Assembly: GCA_963556195.1 (NCBI GenBank)
Contig: OY744532.1
Span: 102,864,583 to 102,928,582, forward strand
From: Sepiola atlantica
Lineage: Eukaryota > Mollusca > Cephalopoda > Sepiida > Sepiolidae
Direction: 5' to 3'
Length of the DNA stretch: 64,000 nt
Below, piece after piece: positions 21,940 to 32,804 of the stretch. The notes under the pieces are model-generated. The model was not told the origin of the DNA. It saw nothing but the letters and a program-made list of their open reading frames with translations, and made no database searches. The first letter of the stretch is position 1. The number at the start of each line of letters is the position of its first letter. The position numbers and the translations under genes are program-made.

Positions 21940-22859
21940 GTCGATCCCTAGGATACAATCCCAGCGTTATCAGGCGAATTACATACAGCTTACTGTTTTT
22001 TTAAGTGTATCGTATCATGTATATAACACTATACACGTTCACCATGAGATCAGTTCCATGTGAGATATCGTTTTCTGATCACTGGTTTTATATCGAAGGG
22101 TTGCCTTCTTTTACCTAGTTGGTCGACCGAATTTACAGAGTTTAGTGTAACCTACTCTTTGAATCATAGCCAGGAAGATGGTATATAGACTTATACTCTT
22201 CACAGACATTCTACGTATTAGATGGTAACAAAAGTAAACCTGGACCAGTATGTGTTAAAACGGGCATTACCTCAGGACTCAAACGTTTCCGGACATATGT
22301 TTATGGGCACTCGCTTCAATATTTATGGATATAAACTATAATTCCTGTGTAATGCTATCGATTTTCAAAACACCCCATATATATATATATATACATTACA
22401 CAAATATTCTAAACACCAAATCATATATTTAACATAATATTAAAATAAAACTTAATTTAATTTATATTCCCTGTGAAACTGCTTTATTTGCTGCGGTCTA
22501 TATCTGGCAGCCATTTTGTTTTGTATTATTCTCTACACAGTCGGAGAAGAATAAAATATTATTCTTCTTCTGGTCTAATTATTTTTGACAAAGGGATGTC
22601 TTTTCCCGAAATATCAAATAGTGATTTTTAATCACCCGGACATCACACGAACAGCTAAAACACTCTTGCTGTTATGTAAGAAAAAAAAAGACAAAAAAAG
22701 GAAAAATAAATAGTAAGTCTTATATCGTATTCGATTTATTGTTATTGTTTTTGTTCCTTTCCTTTCAACTTGCATCTTACCCGGAATTGCATTGCCCACA
22801 GCCTTTCAAAAACTTACTACTACTATACCCAGCAATGCTTCAAGCAAACTACCATTCTC

Positions 22860-22861
<2 letters not shown>
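21937..22861. other. No gene seen
   Basis: Non-coding. A short block near 22830-22860 (CAGCAATGCTTCAAGCAAACTAC) matches the end of repeat family A (2015-2040), so a family A tail touches the next (TA)n. Confidence 0.5.

Positions 22862-22940
<79 letters not shown>
22862..22940. repeat. (TA)n microsatellite
   Basis: Uninterrupted TA run. Confidence 0.95.
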
Positions 22941-22942
<2 letters not shown>

Positions 22943-23083
22943 GGCAATTAAGCTACACAGAGGTTCCCGCGTTTAATCCACGGGGTAATCGCCAGGCTAA
23001 AATGCCTTTTTTAATTTTTTCCATATTTCTTTTCAGTGGTGAAATAAATTCTTGTGAAAGTGCTAAACTGTTTGAGGAGCTAA

Positions 23084-23363
23084 ATATTAGTATTACATGT
23101 ATCCACATGAACATTTATAAGGAGATATAATTTGTATCTATCAATCTTTAGTATTTGCTTCAACAGTGCTCGATAGTAAGCAGAGTTAGGTAGTAATCTA
23201 TGAAAATATATTCATGCCAATTAAGAGGCTCCCGGGTATGAAACACGTACATATATTTTCATAGCTTACTAGCTAGCTCTACTTACTATCGAGCACTGAA
23301 AATTGATACATACAAAGTATATCTCCTTATAAAAGTGTATGTGGATACATGAAATACTAATAT
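23084..23363. mobile_element. 280-bp foldback element with about 110-bp arms
   Basis: The left arm (ATATTAGTATTACATGTATC...GTGCTCGATAGTAAG...CTATGAAAATATA) is reverse-complemented from 23363 back to about 23245, with a roughly 13-bp insertion in one arm. Both ends face AT-rich sequence, and (TA)n follows at 23364. Confidence 0.9.
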
Positions 23364-23399
23364 ATATACATATATATATATATATATACAATAATATTT

Positions 23400-23826
23400 T
23401 TATAAATATTAAATATTTAAAATATACCTAGAGACATCGATGTTTCATGCTAACACAATCTTCAGTCTAGGAACAAATTCGCGACGGTCGGTGGGCGCGA
23501 ACCCCGAACACAAATCGCCACTGATTCGTAGTCGGTGATCTTAACCAAAGGGCCATCGTCAATTAGTTAGTAAATATAGAGTAACTTTAACTGTAAATAG
23601 CGACACGTGGTCGCCATTCACCAGGCAGCTAGAGTGATCTTACGAAACGGTGTTCGGATCTCGCATATAGCTATTAGTACTGCTTGTTATTAAAGCCACT
23701 CGAAAGTGCCCAGCCCTTGTGGGGAGGGGGGGCTGATAAACAATAATATTTTAATAAATAAATATTAAATATTTAAATACCTAGAGACATCGATGTTTCA
23801 TGCTAATATATATATCGATGTTTCAT
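23400..23826 (+). repeat. Direct repeats flanking the tRNA-like segment
   Basis: An AATATTAAATATTTAAA block followed by CCTAGAGACATCGATGTTTC occurs at 23405-23452 and 23762-23805. The last part (ATCGATGTTTCATGCTAA) repeats once more at 23813-23831. The arrangement could be a duplicated integration flank or unequal exchange. Confidence 0.8.
23466..23575 (-). mobile_element. tRNA-derived SINE or tRNA-Arg-like pseudogene
   Basis: The minus strand reads GACGATGGCCCTTTGGTTAAG (acceptor and D-arm, box A), CGACTACGAATCAG (anticodon arm, ACG in the loop as in tRNA-Arg) and GGGGTTCGCGCCCACC (T-arm, box B), then a partly complementary acceptor strand. The variable region is too long and the anticodon stem imperfect, so I call a SINE or pseudogene rather than a working tRNA. 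It lies between two copies of a CCTAGAGACATCGATGTTTC repeat. Confidence 0.65.
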
Positions 23827-23827
23827 G

Positions 23828-23829
<2 letters not shown>

Positions 23830-23877
<48 letters not shown>
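23830..23877. repeat. (TA)n microsatellite
   Basis: TA run. Confidence 0.9.
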
Positions 23878-23878
<1 letters not shown>

Positions 23879-24335
23879 TTATTTGTTTAAATGGATTATT
23901 TATTTATATTATTTTACTGTACGATAATTTCAACCGTATTAAATAATACACATTTCTGATTCTCTATGAAACCAAGGTATGGTAAATAGTTTTCATTTGG
24001 TGGGTTGTAATACAATCAAAACCGCAATACTAACAAATAAACAGTGTTTTATCTACGAAAACACATTATTATCGGTCAAAATAAGCGGTCTATTTTCAGA
24101 TCTACCAAATCAATCAGCATTTATTTATAATTTAACGGAAAATAAAGTGAACAACAACAACACACACACTCCTGAAGACGGTCGCGAGACCGAACGCTCG
24201 AGAAATAGCCCAAGACACATTAGGCGCCATAATCCATCAATGTATACCAGAAACCCGAGTAATCGCTCGCAGAGTCGATAAACTGACCAGTAAGATCATA
24301 AAGAGGGAGAACTCCGTGGTCTTCCACGACATCTC

Positions 24336-24338
<3 letters not shown>
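23878..24338. other. No confident gene; hairpin motif at 24170
   Basis: At 24171-24200 lies CCTGAAGACGGTCGCGAGACCGAACG, a hairpin with a GNRA loop of the same type as at 10.47 and 13.19 kb. A frame at 24200-24330 is open (IHQCIPETRVIARRVDKL) but has no recognised family. Confidence 0.4.
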
Positions 24339-24417
<79 letters not shown>

Positions 24418-24418
24418 A
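24339..24418. repeat. (TA)n-(TG)n microsatellite
   Basis: TA run ending in TG units. Confidence 0.95.
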
Positions 24419-24429
24419 TATTATTAATA

Positions 24430-24705
24430 AATAAATATTGTTATATCCAAAGTCAGTGCATATTATATTCCAATAACCATGGTTTTATTTCATTATTTTT
24501 ATTTTTTCTACATTTCAAAAAAACATAACATTTCTGTGATATATATTTTTTACGGTCCGTTTCATTTGTCTTGTGCCAAACAACGTTTTTTATCTCAATA
24601 TAGTCTCTGCAACATTACAAAATCATCAGAAAAAATCACAAAGAGTAAAACGTTCTTGGATTAAAGTGTCTTCAAAAAGACCTACACTATACAGTGGTTT
24701 ATTTT
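24430..24705 (+). repeat. Repeat inverted at 28635-28830
   Basis: Shared blocks in opposite orientation include TATATTCCAATAACCATGG, ACGGTCCGTTTCATTTGTCT, the ATCAGAAAAAATCACAA block and CCTACACTATACAGTGGTT. The distal copy lies directly upstream of the Penelope-like endonuclease fragment, so this copy may be the matching part of another Penelope-like element whose ORF is lost. Confidence 0.75.
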
Positions 24706-25483
24706 TGGATGAAACCAAAAAAAAAGCAAAGAAATGAGCAAACTCACACGTGGAGGTACCCACTTAAACGCCATGTTGAATTTTCCGTTCAAAGCTAGTA
24801 CATCCTAAAAAATTGTGCGGACAATTATTAATGTTAAATTCAGTAATTTTTTTTTGATAGTTAATAAGTTCTATAATTTATTTATAAAAATTCTAATTCA
24901 CTTGAGGGTAATTTTTTACTTACTAAAGTTACATCAATTAGCATTCAGATGTCTATTTAGGTCATTTGGAGACGAAACTCTTTTAAGTTCAACAGTTTAG
25001 AGCTTGTTTGATAGACTCAGCAATCCATTCAAGCAACTATTAAAATTTATATACTTCAGTGTTATTGTGGAAGACATTTAGTACTTATTTCTAAATCGTT
25101 TCAGTCAATACTAAGATAAGCTTAATTACCTAGAATACTTTACTTAAGTAGTAAGTTTCTATTAAATGCGAAATTTGTCACTCACAACAAACATATTTTA
25201 CAGTTACCTAGACAGGATTCAAAATACCGAAGGAATCTATTAAATATTTATTTATTTATTTTATTTTATAAAATGATGTTTAAATACCTAATGTTAAAAT
25301 ATTATGAGGATTCAAAAGTACTATTAAGGACATTTATACTTAAAGTAATTGTGATTACGTTTTATATTTTACTCGTATTTTCAGGTGAATACTGACAAGC
25401 ACCAATGTCAATATCAGGTTCAACTTTAATTGTATGCCTATATTTAATAATGGGTTGTGTGCATTCTTTAATTTATTAATATG

Positions 25484-25490
<7 letters not shown>
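24706..25490. other. No gene seen
   Basis: AT-rich sequence without motif. Confidence 0.5.
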
Positions 25491-25576
<86 letters not shown>

Positions 25577-25585
25577 GCATATATA
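25491..25585. repeat. (TA)n microsatellite
   Basis: TA run with GTAT and GCAT interruptions. Confidence 0.95.
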
Positions 25586-25972
25586 TAGGGTGGGCAAAAA
25601 TAAGGGTCCTATTTTAAAAAATTCATAACTTTTTTATTTATTGATTTAAAAAAATTTTTTTTTTAGAATAAGTAAAGGACCCCTTCCGAAGCAAGCATGA
25701 GCCGTATTAGCCCTAAGGAACGTACCCTCATTTAGAAAACATTATTTTTGCTTAAAAAACTCAAAACAGTGTAAAAAACAATACTTTAGTTTTTGTAGGT
25801 TTTAAGAAGTGTTTTTCGGCTAAAATTTGTTTTGTTTATTTCAAAAAATCTCAGAAGGGTCAGTCTACACACACATAAAGTTTGGTGAGTTTAACTTTTA
25901 TTTTGTGGAAGTTATTCAAATTCAAGTTATTCAAATTTAAAGATAGGACCCTTATTTTGGCCCACCCTGTAT
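25586..25972. mobile_element. Tc1/mariner-type MITE, about 385 bp
   Basis: The left end TAGGGTGGGCAAAAATAAGG and right end (complement CAGGGTGGGCCAAAATAAGG) form about 28-bp inverted repeats, extending into GGTCCTAT. Both ends are flanked by TA, as expected for TA target duplication. The interior is AT-rich and non-coding. CAGGGTG-type termini are common in Tc1/mariner MITEs. Confidence 0.85.
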
Positions 25973-25982
25973 ATATATATAT

Positions 25983-26690
25983 AAGGAGATTGTAGTTTGC
26001 TTGAAGCATTGCTAGTAAAAATAAGTGCAGATTAGTTGTCCGAGGCTATAGCAATGCGATGTAGTTGCCGTAAGATGGAAAAGTGAAAAAAAAATAAACG
26101 AAGAGAGAAAGTGAAACTCAAAACGATTTATTAATAATTTCACGAAAAACTGATTAAATACCAAAATAGTAAATACTGTCTGGTAAGTAACAGTTCGGCA
26201 AGGGGTAATCTTATATTTTCGAAAAGAAAAACTTTCATTTTCAGAAGACAACAATAAAAGACCGAGTGGGTCGAAAAAAACAGGAAAAACCGGTGTCAAA
26301 ACATCGAAATACGGTAGCAGACATTTAGAAGTAGGAACGCTGAGAATGTCAAAATCAATTAAAGTTAAAATATTATAAACATTTGCTTATTAATATACTA
26401 ATTATTATAATTTTATTATATTTTATTTTATATGATTCATTAATTTTTTTCTCTTTTTTTCTTTATTCAATTCAAATTTAAATTTACGTGTGGGCTGCTA
26501 TTATTGTAATATGCGTCATCAAAGGGAGATTACTTATGGAAAAAATATATTTAGAAATGAGATTTGAAATTTGAAAAGGAATTTGAATTATGGAATGGAT
26601 CAAAGCCAAGGAGGGAACCGTTGGAACAGGGGACCGAGGGGGAGGAATAAGAAGAGACGTTGGGAAAGGGGGAACTAGGGATAAAACATT
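25983..26690 (-). repeat. Dispersed repeat, family A copy 2 (inverted)
   Basis: Reverse complement of 1396-2046 along nearly its whole length, with an extra 50-60 bp near 26480-26540 containing a GGGAGATTACTTATGG segment. Confidence 0.75.
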
Positions 26691-27361
26691 TTGTTAAAAA
26701 ATATACATACACACATAAAGTGTAAATATCTAAATACATATTTATTTATTTATTCATTCATTCATCCATTCATTTTTCCTTCTAAAGTTAATTTAAGAGT
26801 ATTCCAAGGGTATAATACTCCTAGAAGTAAATTTATATGAATTCATTCTATTTATTGATTTATAGATTTATGTATTTTACATTTATTTTTCTTTCTTTAA
26901 TTTTCCTTTGTTATTATAATCTATTCATATATTTAATTTATTCTTTTATTACTATAATTTCTTTTTTTCTTTTTTTATTTATTTTAATTTTTTTTACTTA
27001 CCTTATCTTAACTTTTCTTTTACTATTATTTTATTTTATTGAGCATACACATACACATACATGAGAATACACCCATATTCACATACATGTATATATGCAT
27101 ACACATACACTAGGTCTAAATACATGTAAATAAAGTGCATATCATTCCATTCCACAATTATAATATGTAAAGTGTAAAAATGTGGGGTGGGTGGCGCTGG
27201 CAAATACCGAGGAGACAAAGGCAAGTAAAAATGTGGGGTGGGTGGCGCTGGAAAAAAAGAGGAGACAAAGGCAAGTAAGTTGGGGGTGGGAGTGTGAGGA
27301 TGTAAGAATCAGAGGATTAAAGGGGAAGACAAGTCGAATCTGTTATTAAGGGTTAGACGAA
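26691..27361. other. No gene seen; short tandem duplication
   Basis: Positions 27177-27215 and 27228-27270 are a direct duplication of AAAAATGTGGGGTGGGTGGC and GAGGAGACAAAGGCAAGTAA. Otherwise AT-rich. Confidence 0.5.
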
Positions 27362-27459
27362 ATTTTGAGTTTCACTTTCACTCTTCGTTTATTTTTTTTC
27401 ACTTTTCCATCTTACGGCAACTACATCGCATTGCTATAGCCTCGGATGACTAATCTGCA

Positions 27460-27462
<3 letters not shown>
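27362..27462 (+). repeat. Dispersed repeat, family A copy 3 (3' end only)
   Basis: Matches the last 100 bp of family A (TTTTGAGTTTCACTTTC to AATCTGCACTTATAT) and stops at (TA)n. Confidence 0.8.

Positions 27463-27529
<67 letters not shown>
27462..27529. repeat. (TA)n microsatellite
   Basis: TA run between family A and family D pieces. Confidence 0.95.
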
Positions 27530-27532
<3 letters not shown>

Positions 27533-27536
27533 GAAG

Positions 27537-27775
27537 AGATTCGAACGCAAAACGCGAAAAACGCCATTTTGAAAATCACGAATCTGTCCCTATGTATTTC
27601 AACACTCGACGACACCCTAAAATTATGTGTTACATAATATGGTACCAAATAGTTTCTTTTGATTTCCATTAAAATCAGCTTTCATTCGAAGTCTAGATTG
27701 AATATATTCGTGTTTTTTAGTTTACGGTTTCAATTTAAACGAATTGGATCTATCGTGCCTCACGTCCGAACACCC
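27537..27775 (+). repeat. Dispersed repeat, family D copy 2
   Basis: Matches 1008-1243, including the CATTAAAATC segment, CGAAGTCTAGATTG and the GGTTTCAATTT segment. Confidence 0.65.
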
Positions 27776-28293
27776 CACACACACATACATACACTCACAC
27801 ACATACATATATACATATCTATATACACACACGTACACATGCACACACAATACACACATATATATATATATATAGACATTTTATTGATTTATGTATCAAT
27901 TTTTTTTTCTATTGAACATTTATTTTGCATTATATTTTAAATGAGTATTGCATTACTAGTTCTTACCCCTTCCAAAAAATATCTCATTTACTAGTTACCA
28001 TTTCTTCACTAATTAGTACAGATGAAAACAAACATTTAAAAAAATGTCCGCTGAGGCTCTCATGGTCTGGCCCTCTTACCATTTTATTATAGGCTATGTT
28101 TAAGCTTAGTCGATTCGGTCATTTTTGTTATGAGGGGTGTGTTCTATATTTAAAAGTTTTATATTGGGGTATTAGTACTCCGTCATCTACTATTAGATGT
28201 ATGGTTTCTATTGCCAAGATAGTCTTATAATAATGTCTATATCTTAGATACTTTCATATTCATGCTGATGAAAGGGTTACTGCAGCAGGTATT
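27776..28293. other. No gene seen
   Basis: (CA)-rich start, then AT-rich sequence that may include the decayed 3' end of the Penelope-like element. Confidence 0.4.
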
Positions 28294-28629
28294 TTATATT
28301 GGTCTGTAACGGGATAGGATATATGCGTTTCTATGTAGACAGTTCTGAATAACTTCCTGTCTTCTATTTAATACATTTTCTTTAGACATAACTATATTGT
28401 AGGATTCCAGAATACAGAGGTTACATCTTTTAGATTTGTTAGGTCTATATTTCCCTGTTCTACCTAGTATATATCGTTTTAGTCTGTATTGTATCTTTTT
28501 ACTGTTTAGTTCTCTTATATGTTTAGCTAAAGTCGTAGGGACCTTCTTTGAATTTGTATTAGGTTCTTTGAAGGAGTGTATATGGTGTCTAAATATGTCC
28601 TCGAAACTACAGCCCGTCGAATGAACCAC
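28294..28629 (-). pseudogene. Penelope-like element, C-terminal GIY-YIG endonuclease fragment
   Basis: A 111-codon minus-strand frame carries STGCSFEDIFRHHIHSFKEP, then TTLAKHIRELNSKKIQYRL, then YRPNKSKRCNLCILESYNIV. These match the end of the GIY-YIG endonuclease of Penelope-like retroelements: an arginine helix with HH-SFK, the T-LSK-IWELK block, and the CNLC-E zinc-binding-like block near the C-terminus. The GIY and YIG strands themselves and the whole RT are absent, so only the last fifth of the ORF remains. The sequence directly upstream (28635-28830) is a repeat found inverted at 24430-24705. Confidence 0.75.
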
Positions 28630-28634
28630 TGTAT

Positions 28635-28830
28635 AGTGTAGGATTTTTTAAGACACTTTAATCAATGAACTTCTTACTTATTGTGATTTTTTCTGATGGG
28701 TTTGTACAAGACAAATGAAACGGACCGTAAACAATATATCTCACAGAAATGTTTTTTTTTAATGCGAAAAAATAAAAATAATAAAACAAAACCATGTTAT
28801 TGGAATATAATATGAACTTATATTTGCTCT
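28635..28830 (-). repeat. Inverted copy of the 24.4-24.7 kb repeat
   Basis: Reverse complement of 24460-24705, abutting the Penelope-like fragment. Confidence 0.75.
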
Positions 28831-28926
28831 GATATGACTAATTGACAACCATCGAGCTGAATCTTTTAAGGAGACTACAAAGTAAAAGGAACTGATAGTA
28901 TATGCTAATACATATATTGTCATTAA

Positions 28927-28929
<3 letters not shown>

Positions 28930-28994
<65 letters not shown>
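28930..28994. repeat. (TA)n microsatellite
   Basis: Uninterrupted TA run. Confidence 0.95.
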
Positions 28995-28996
<2 letters not shown>

Positions 28997-29695
28997 TTGC
29001 GGCATTGATTTATACGCTAGCATCACGTTCACGTTAGTGACATGTTGCGAACGAAAAGAAAGATTACAATAACGGAATAACAATAGTAACAGGACTCGAA
29101 TCCATGCAACATCGAAAAGAAAAACTGTCCCTAAATACAGTATAAGTACGGAAATGCTATGAAAATATTGATTTCCTTATATGAGACCATAGACTCTACA
29201 TGTTGACCGACACAATGGAACGCCATCTTGTGTCCTGTTTATTCTCTCTCAGCAGAGTACAATTTCACTGTCGGCACGTTTTGCTAATAAAGACAAGCCA
29301 ACGGGGGGCTGACATGAATGCTGAACAATACGAAGATGCAATGGGATTCATAGCAGAAGAAGATATCGCGAATATCGACATCATTATTTAAATCATATTG
29401 TGTCATGGTTTAATATGCTTTAAAATAACCGGCTCATTTAGCATACCTTTTACTAATGGGTCTGTCGACTGGGATTCAATCAATACCCACAACTAGGAAA
29501 ATTAGATTTGATTCGTGTTTGATTCTAAACACTCAAAGTTACAATGTTGTGATAAGGTTATGTGAATGAAAGCAAAGAAAAGCAATGTAATTGTATTCAT
29601 GCGGAAGTGTTTTTTTGTTTTATGGAAATCGACCCAGATAAAGCATTAATCAACTAGATGTAAGGAGCTAACAAGAACGAAATATGACTATGACA
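28995..29695. other. No gene seen
   Basis: The 63-codon frame at 29200-29391 (acidic C-terminus) is not recognised and I do not call it. Confidence 0.45.
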
Positions 29696-30444
29696 AAGAA
29701 AATATATAGAAGAGAGCCCTTCAAGCCCGCAGTTTCTGGATTGAAGTCACCGGAATAGGAAGTAGGACAAAAACGAGGCAGCAAAACAGCGAACCGATGG
29801 AGCCCACCAGTCTAACGAGCGAAACGAGCCGGAACAAAAGAAGCAGGGAACAGACGACACAACCTCGACGAACACACGCCACAGTAGAACAAGTCGAGAC
29901 CAAACACACCACGTCTGCGACAGAGAGAGAGAGGGTGCAGAAAAGAAGAACACGATGGGTCAATCAAACTACAGACACGCTTATGCACCCTACTAATAAC
30001 CCCCAAATAGGGCAGAGACCCACGAGTCAAAACATGACTATAGCACTCCACACAGTGTCCGACAGAAGATCCGTAGAGATAGAGAATAGCTCAAGTGTGA
30101 AAATGCGCACAGAGCTAAAGAGAACGCACCACATGAGAAGCAGAAAGAGCATGCACTCCAAGAAAGATTTGATTTGAGAGAAAAATACAGGAAGTTTCAG
30201 AGTCGATTTCTCTCCGAGCAGAGCCATCCATAAGAACCCCAGGAAGGAAAAAGACACGCCAACGACTGAAAGACACAAGCTGAGCTCCAACAGAATCAAA
30301 CGAAACAGGCAATTTCGTATCTTAATCCACAACTTAACCAAGGTCAACTGCGAGATCAATCTTACACGTAAACCGATCCGAGGCAGATGGCCGAGTAGCA
30401 ATACCAGAATAAAGAGTGGTATAATCAGCATAGATGTTCATTCT
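29696..30444 (-). pseudogene. Decayed LINE, 3' half (RT active site onward)
   Basis: The minus strand directly below the LTR element resumes a LINE reverse transcriptase: NIYADYTTLYSG at 30440-30400, where the family motif is YADD, so the second catalytic Asp is Tyr. Next come a VSFSR segment and LLGVLMDG (30270-30200), and a post-RT block MECYSHVL, KRVCSLIDPS, HPLSLCRRRGVFGLDLFY, VCSS (30050-29830). This block corresponds to the MEYCSHLW-GAP, R--RLI--P-L, L-HRR-V-SL-LFYR-Y segment seen in many arthropod and mollusc LINEs of the Jockey/CR1 assemblage. Frames shift several times. The other half is at 35402-36550. Confidence 0.75.
30440..30444. repeat. Target-site duplication, left copy (ATTCT)
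   Basis: ATTCT before the left LTR is repeated exactly at 35402-35406 after the right LTR, the 5-bp duplication expected of a Ty3/gypsy integrase. Removing the element and one copy reconnects the LINE frame. Confidence 0.92.
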
Positions 30445-30692
30445 TGTTGTGTTCTGGTTATACGCTGAAAGCAAGAAGTGATACGAAGCAATGAGGAACA
30501 GAGGTCAAAGCAAGGACAACAATAACAACGTGTTACTTGTAGTTCGCCCGGTGCAATCAAGAGAGTGATGATGTGTCCGGCGTCGTTTATATATACAATC
30601 AGAAAGAACAAAGGGGGATAATTACAGATTACTATGTTATGGTGCAAGGGAGATAACTGTTGTCATTTCCAAATGTACGATTGGATATTACA
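30445..30692 (-). repeat. LTR (3' LTR of the element)
   Basis: Starts TGTTGTGTTC and ends GATATTACA on the plus strand, 248 bp. It matches 35155-35401 except for T/C near 30572 and an extra A near 30616. Confidence 0.95.
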
Positions 30693-30706
30693 CCTCTCTC
30701 TTTCTC
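30693..30706 (-). other. Polypurine tract
   Basis: On the coding strand GAGAAAGAGAGAGG lies immediately upstream of the 3' LTR, where plus-strand DNA synthesis is primed in LTR elements. Confidence 0.85.
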
Positions 30707-30968
30707 AATTAAATGTACGCGTGCTTACGTATGGTAAGGGGAGGGAGTTCAGTCAAAGTATGTTTCACCGATTAAACAATTGTCTCAGTCAAGGAGGAAT
30801 CGTTTTCTTTTCTGTTTTTTTTTTAAATACACAATTGCAAACTACTTACGGCGTCTGCTGGATGGGGGGGAATCGTCTTTCGATTCTTCAGAATCAGAAT
30901 CTGTTTCTTCTTCAGGGGAGCTGACGGAATTTCTAAGACAGAAATAGAGACTTTACTCACTCATCTAA

Positions 30969-31637
30969 CTATCTGATATAGTCCTCAAGGCGTATCGGCG
31001 GGAGTCGTTTCCGTGTTGGATTACGTCTTACCACTGGTGGATTATGTTTTGGTGTTACTGTTATAGGCGGTAAATGCGTCTGGCCTTCGTGTCTGGAGTC
31101 TGAGTTTTCCTGTTGTGGATATGAGTATAATTCATCTTCAGAGTCTGATTCTATGTTTTCTCTGGGAAGATTATCTGGACTTATCCGCTTAAAGTGAGAG
31201 GAATTCCGGGTAACTTGGTAGTCATCTCTTTGTGCTGTCACCATGCTATCCTTTATGCCGATAATCGTCAGTTGATTCGGGTCGAACGGTGGGGATAGCT
31301 TGTTGAGACGTTTCTGCTTGACAAGTACTTTGTCACCTAGGCAAAGAGGAGAGGCCTTTGTCTTTCTTTTTGTGTCGGCATAGATCTTCATTTTCCTCTT
31401 CCCTCGTGCACCATTCTCCGCTATGTGAGTGTGAATCGGCTTTGACATGGGTTCTTTCAGAACAGCAGATATGCCGATTTTCATCTTCCTTCCAGTGAGG
31501 GCTTCGAAAGGAGAAGTTTTGTTTGTACTGTGGGGGGTGGCCCTGTATTGCATTAGAAAATGGACTAGTTGGGTTTTCTTGTTCAGACCCTCCACAGTGG
31601 AGGCGCGAACATACTTGTTTAGTGTTCTCATAAACCG
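30969..31637 (-). pseudogene. Integrase C-terminal domain
   Basis: Continues in frame after the stop: VHFLMQYRATPHSTNKTSPF, a GDKVLVKQ segment (GPY/F-like DNA-binding domain), SSHFKRI, then an acidic, Pro-rich tail ending LPPIRLEDYIR. No chromodomain is visible. Confidence 0.85.
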
Positions 31638-32804
31638 TTAGACCTCTCCATTCGCCTCTGGCCACGCAGGGGTAACTCTTCTGTGGCGGAATCCTGCTTG
31701 AGTGGCAAAATCCTTGAATTCTTGCCCTTGGAAGGGGGGACCATTGTCAGTCTTGACAATATCGGGGTATCCTTGTCTGGCAAAGATTGCGTCAAGGCGG
31801 GGAATGACCACTTTTGCTGATGTCGAGGGGAGTATCTCTACTTCTGGGAATCTACTGTAGTCGTCGATGACGACCAGTACATAATCTCCAGAAGGGAAAG
31901 GACCTGCGAAGTCCAGGGAGATTTCAGTCCATGGGGCAGCAGGGAGTGGTGTGGTGCGTATGGGCTCACGGTGTGATGATGTTGAGTTGGTAGCTTGACA
32001 AGGGATGCAGTTGCGCACTGTCTCCTCCACCAGCTTGTCAATTCCATGGAACCAGACATTTCCCCTCATTAGCTGCTTCGTCTTAACAACGCCCTGGTGT
32101 GTGTGGTGGGCTATGTCTACGGTTCTCTTCTGCAGGGTGGACGGGACCACCAGGCGGTGACCTCGAAGGATGAGACCATCATATGCAGATAGTTCATCTT
32201 TGACATGTGCGAGGCAGGATAACTGCGGGTCGTTCCATTTTCCATCTGAAAGTGCAATCATCACTTTCTGTAGCAAGGGGTCTTTTCCCGTGGCTAGCTT
32301 CATCTCTTCGAGGGTGATCGACTTAGGTATGGCATGGTGAGCCACGTATCTTATATACGCCTCAGCTGAATTGTCCCTCTCGGGTTTGTGGTGAGGATGT
32401 CGGCTGAGGTAGTCGGCGGGGTTCTGGTCATCTTTTCCCGGCCGGAATACCAAGCTATACTCATATTGCATGAGGCGTAGGCGCCATCATTCGATTCTGG
32501 ATGTAGCTGGTTTGAGACTTTTTACAATACCGAGAAGTGGTTTGTGGTCAGTGGTGATGGTGAACCTTGACACATACAAATAAAGATGAAAATGCTCAGC
32601 AGCGTATACAACGGCTAGCATTTCTCTCTCCGTCTGCGAGTATCGCTGTTCCACATCTGTGAGAGCACGGCTGGCATAACACAAGACCTTCCCGTCTTGT
32701 GTAAGCATTGCCCCTAGTCCAACGGGGCTCGCGTCTACCAGGATGTTTGTCTCCTTGTTCTGATCGAAGTAGACCATAACTCCAGCTCCAGTCAGGGCCT
32801 TTTT
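31638..32804 (-). pseudogene. RNase H and integrase core
   Basis: RNase H shows ILVDASPVGLGAML, YSQTEREMLAVV (catalytic Glu) and FTITTDHKPLLGI (Asp), then the TGA stop at 32487-32489 in the RIE-W motif. Integrase follows with an HHCC zinc domain (HHTHQG...NCIPCQ) and the DDE core: LDFAGPF, VKTDNGPPF and PAWPEANGE, all three acidic residues intact. TAA at 31638-31640 lies three codons after the catalytic Glu. Confidence 0.93.

Noticed and set aside
23487..23562. Functional tRNA-Arg(ACG) gene
   Set aside because: The variable region is too long, the anticodon stem mispaired and the acceptor imperfect; a SINE or pseudogene fits better.
29797..30177. 126-codon plus-strand ORF at the LTR border
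   Set aside because: It is antisense to the LINE 3' half and has no domain; a shadow frame.
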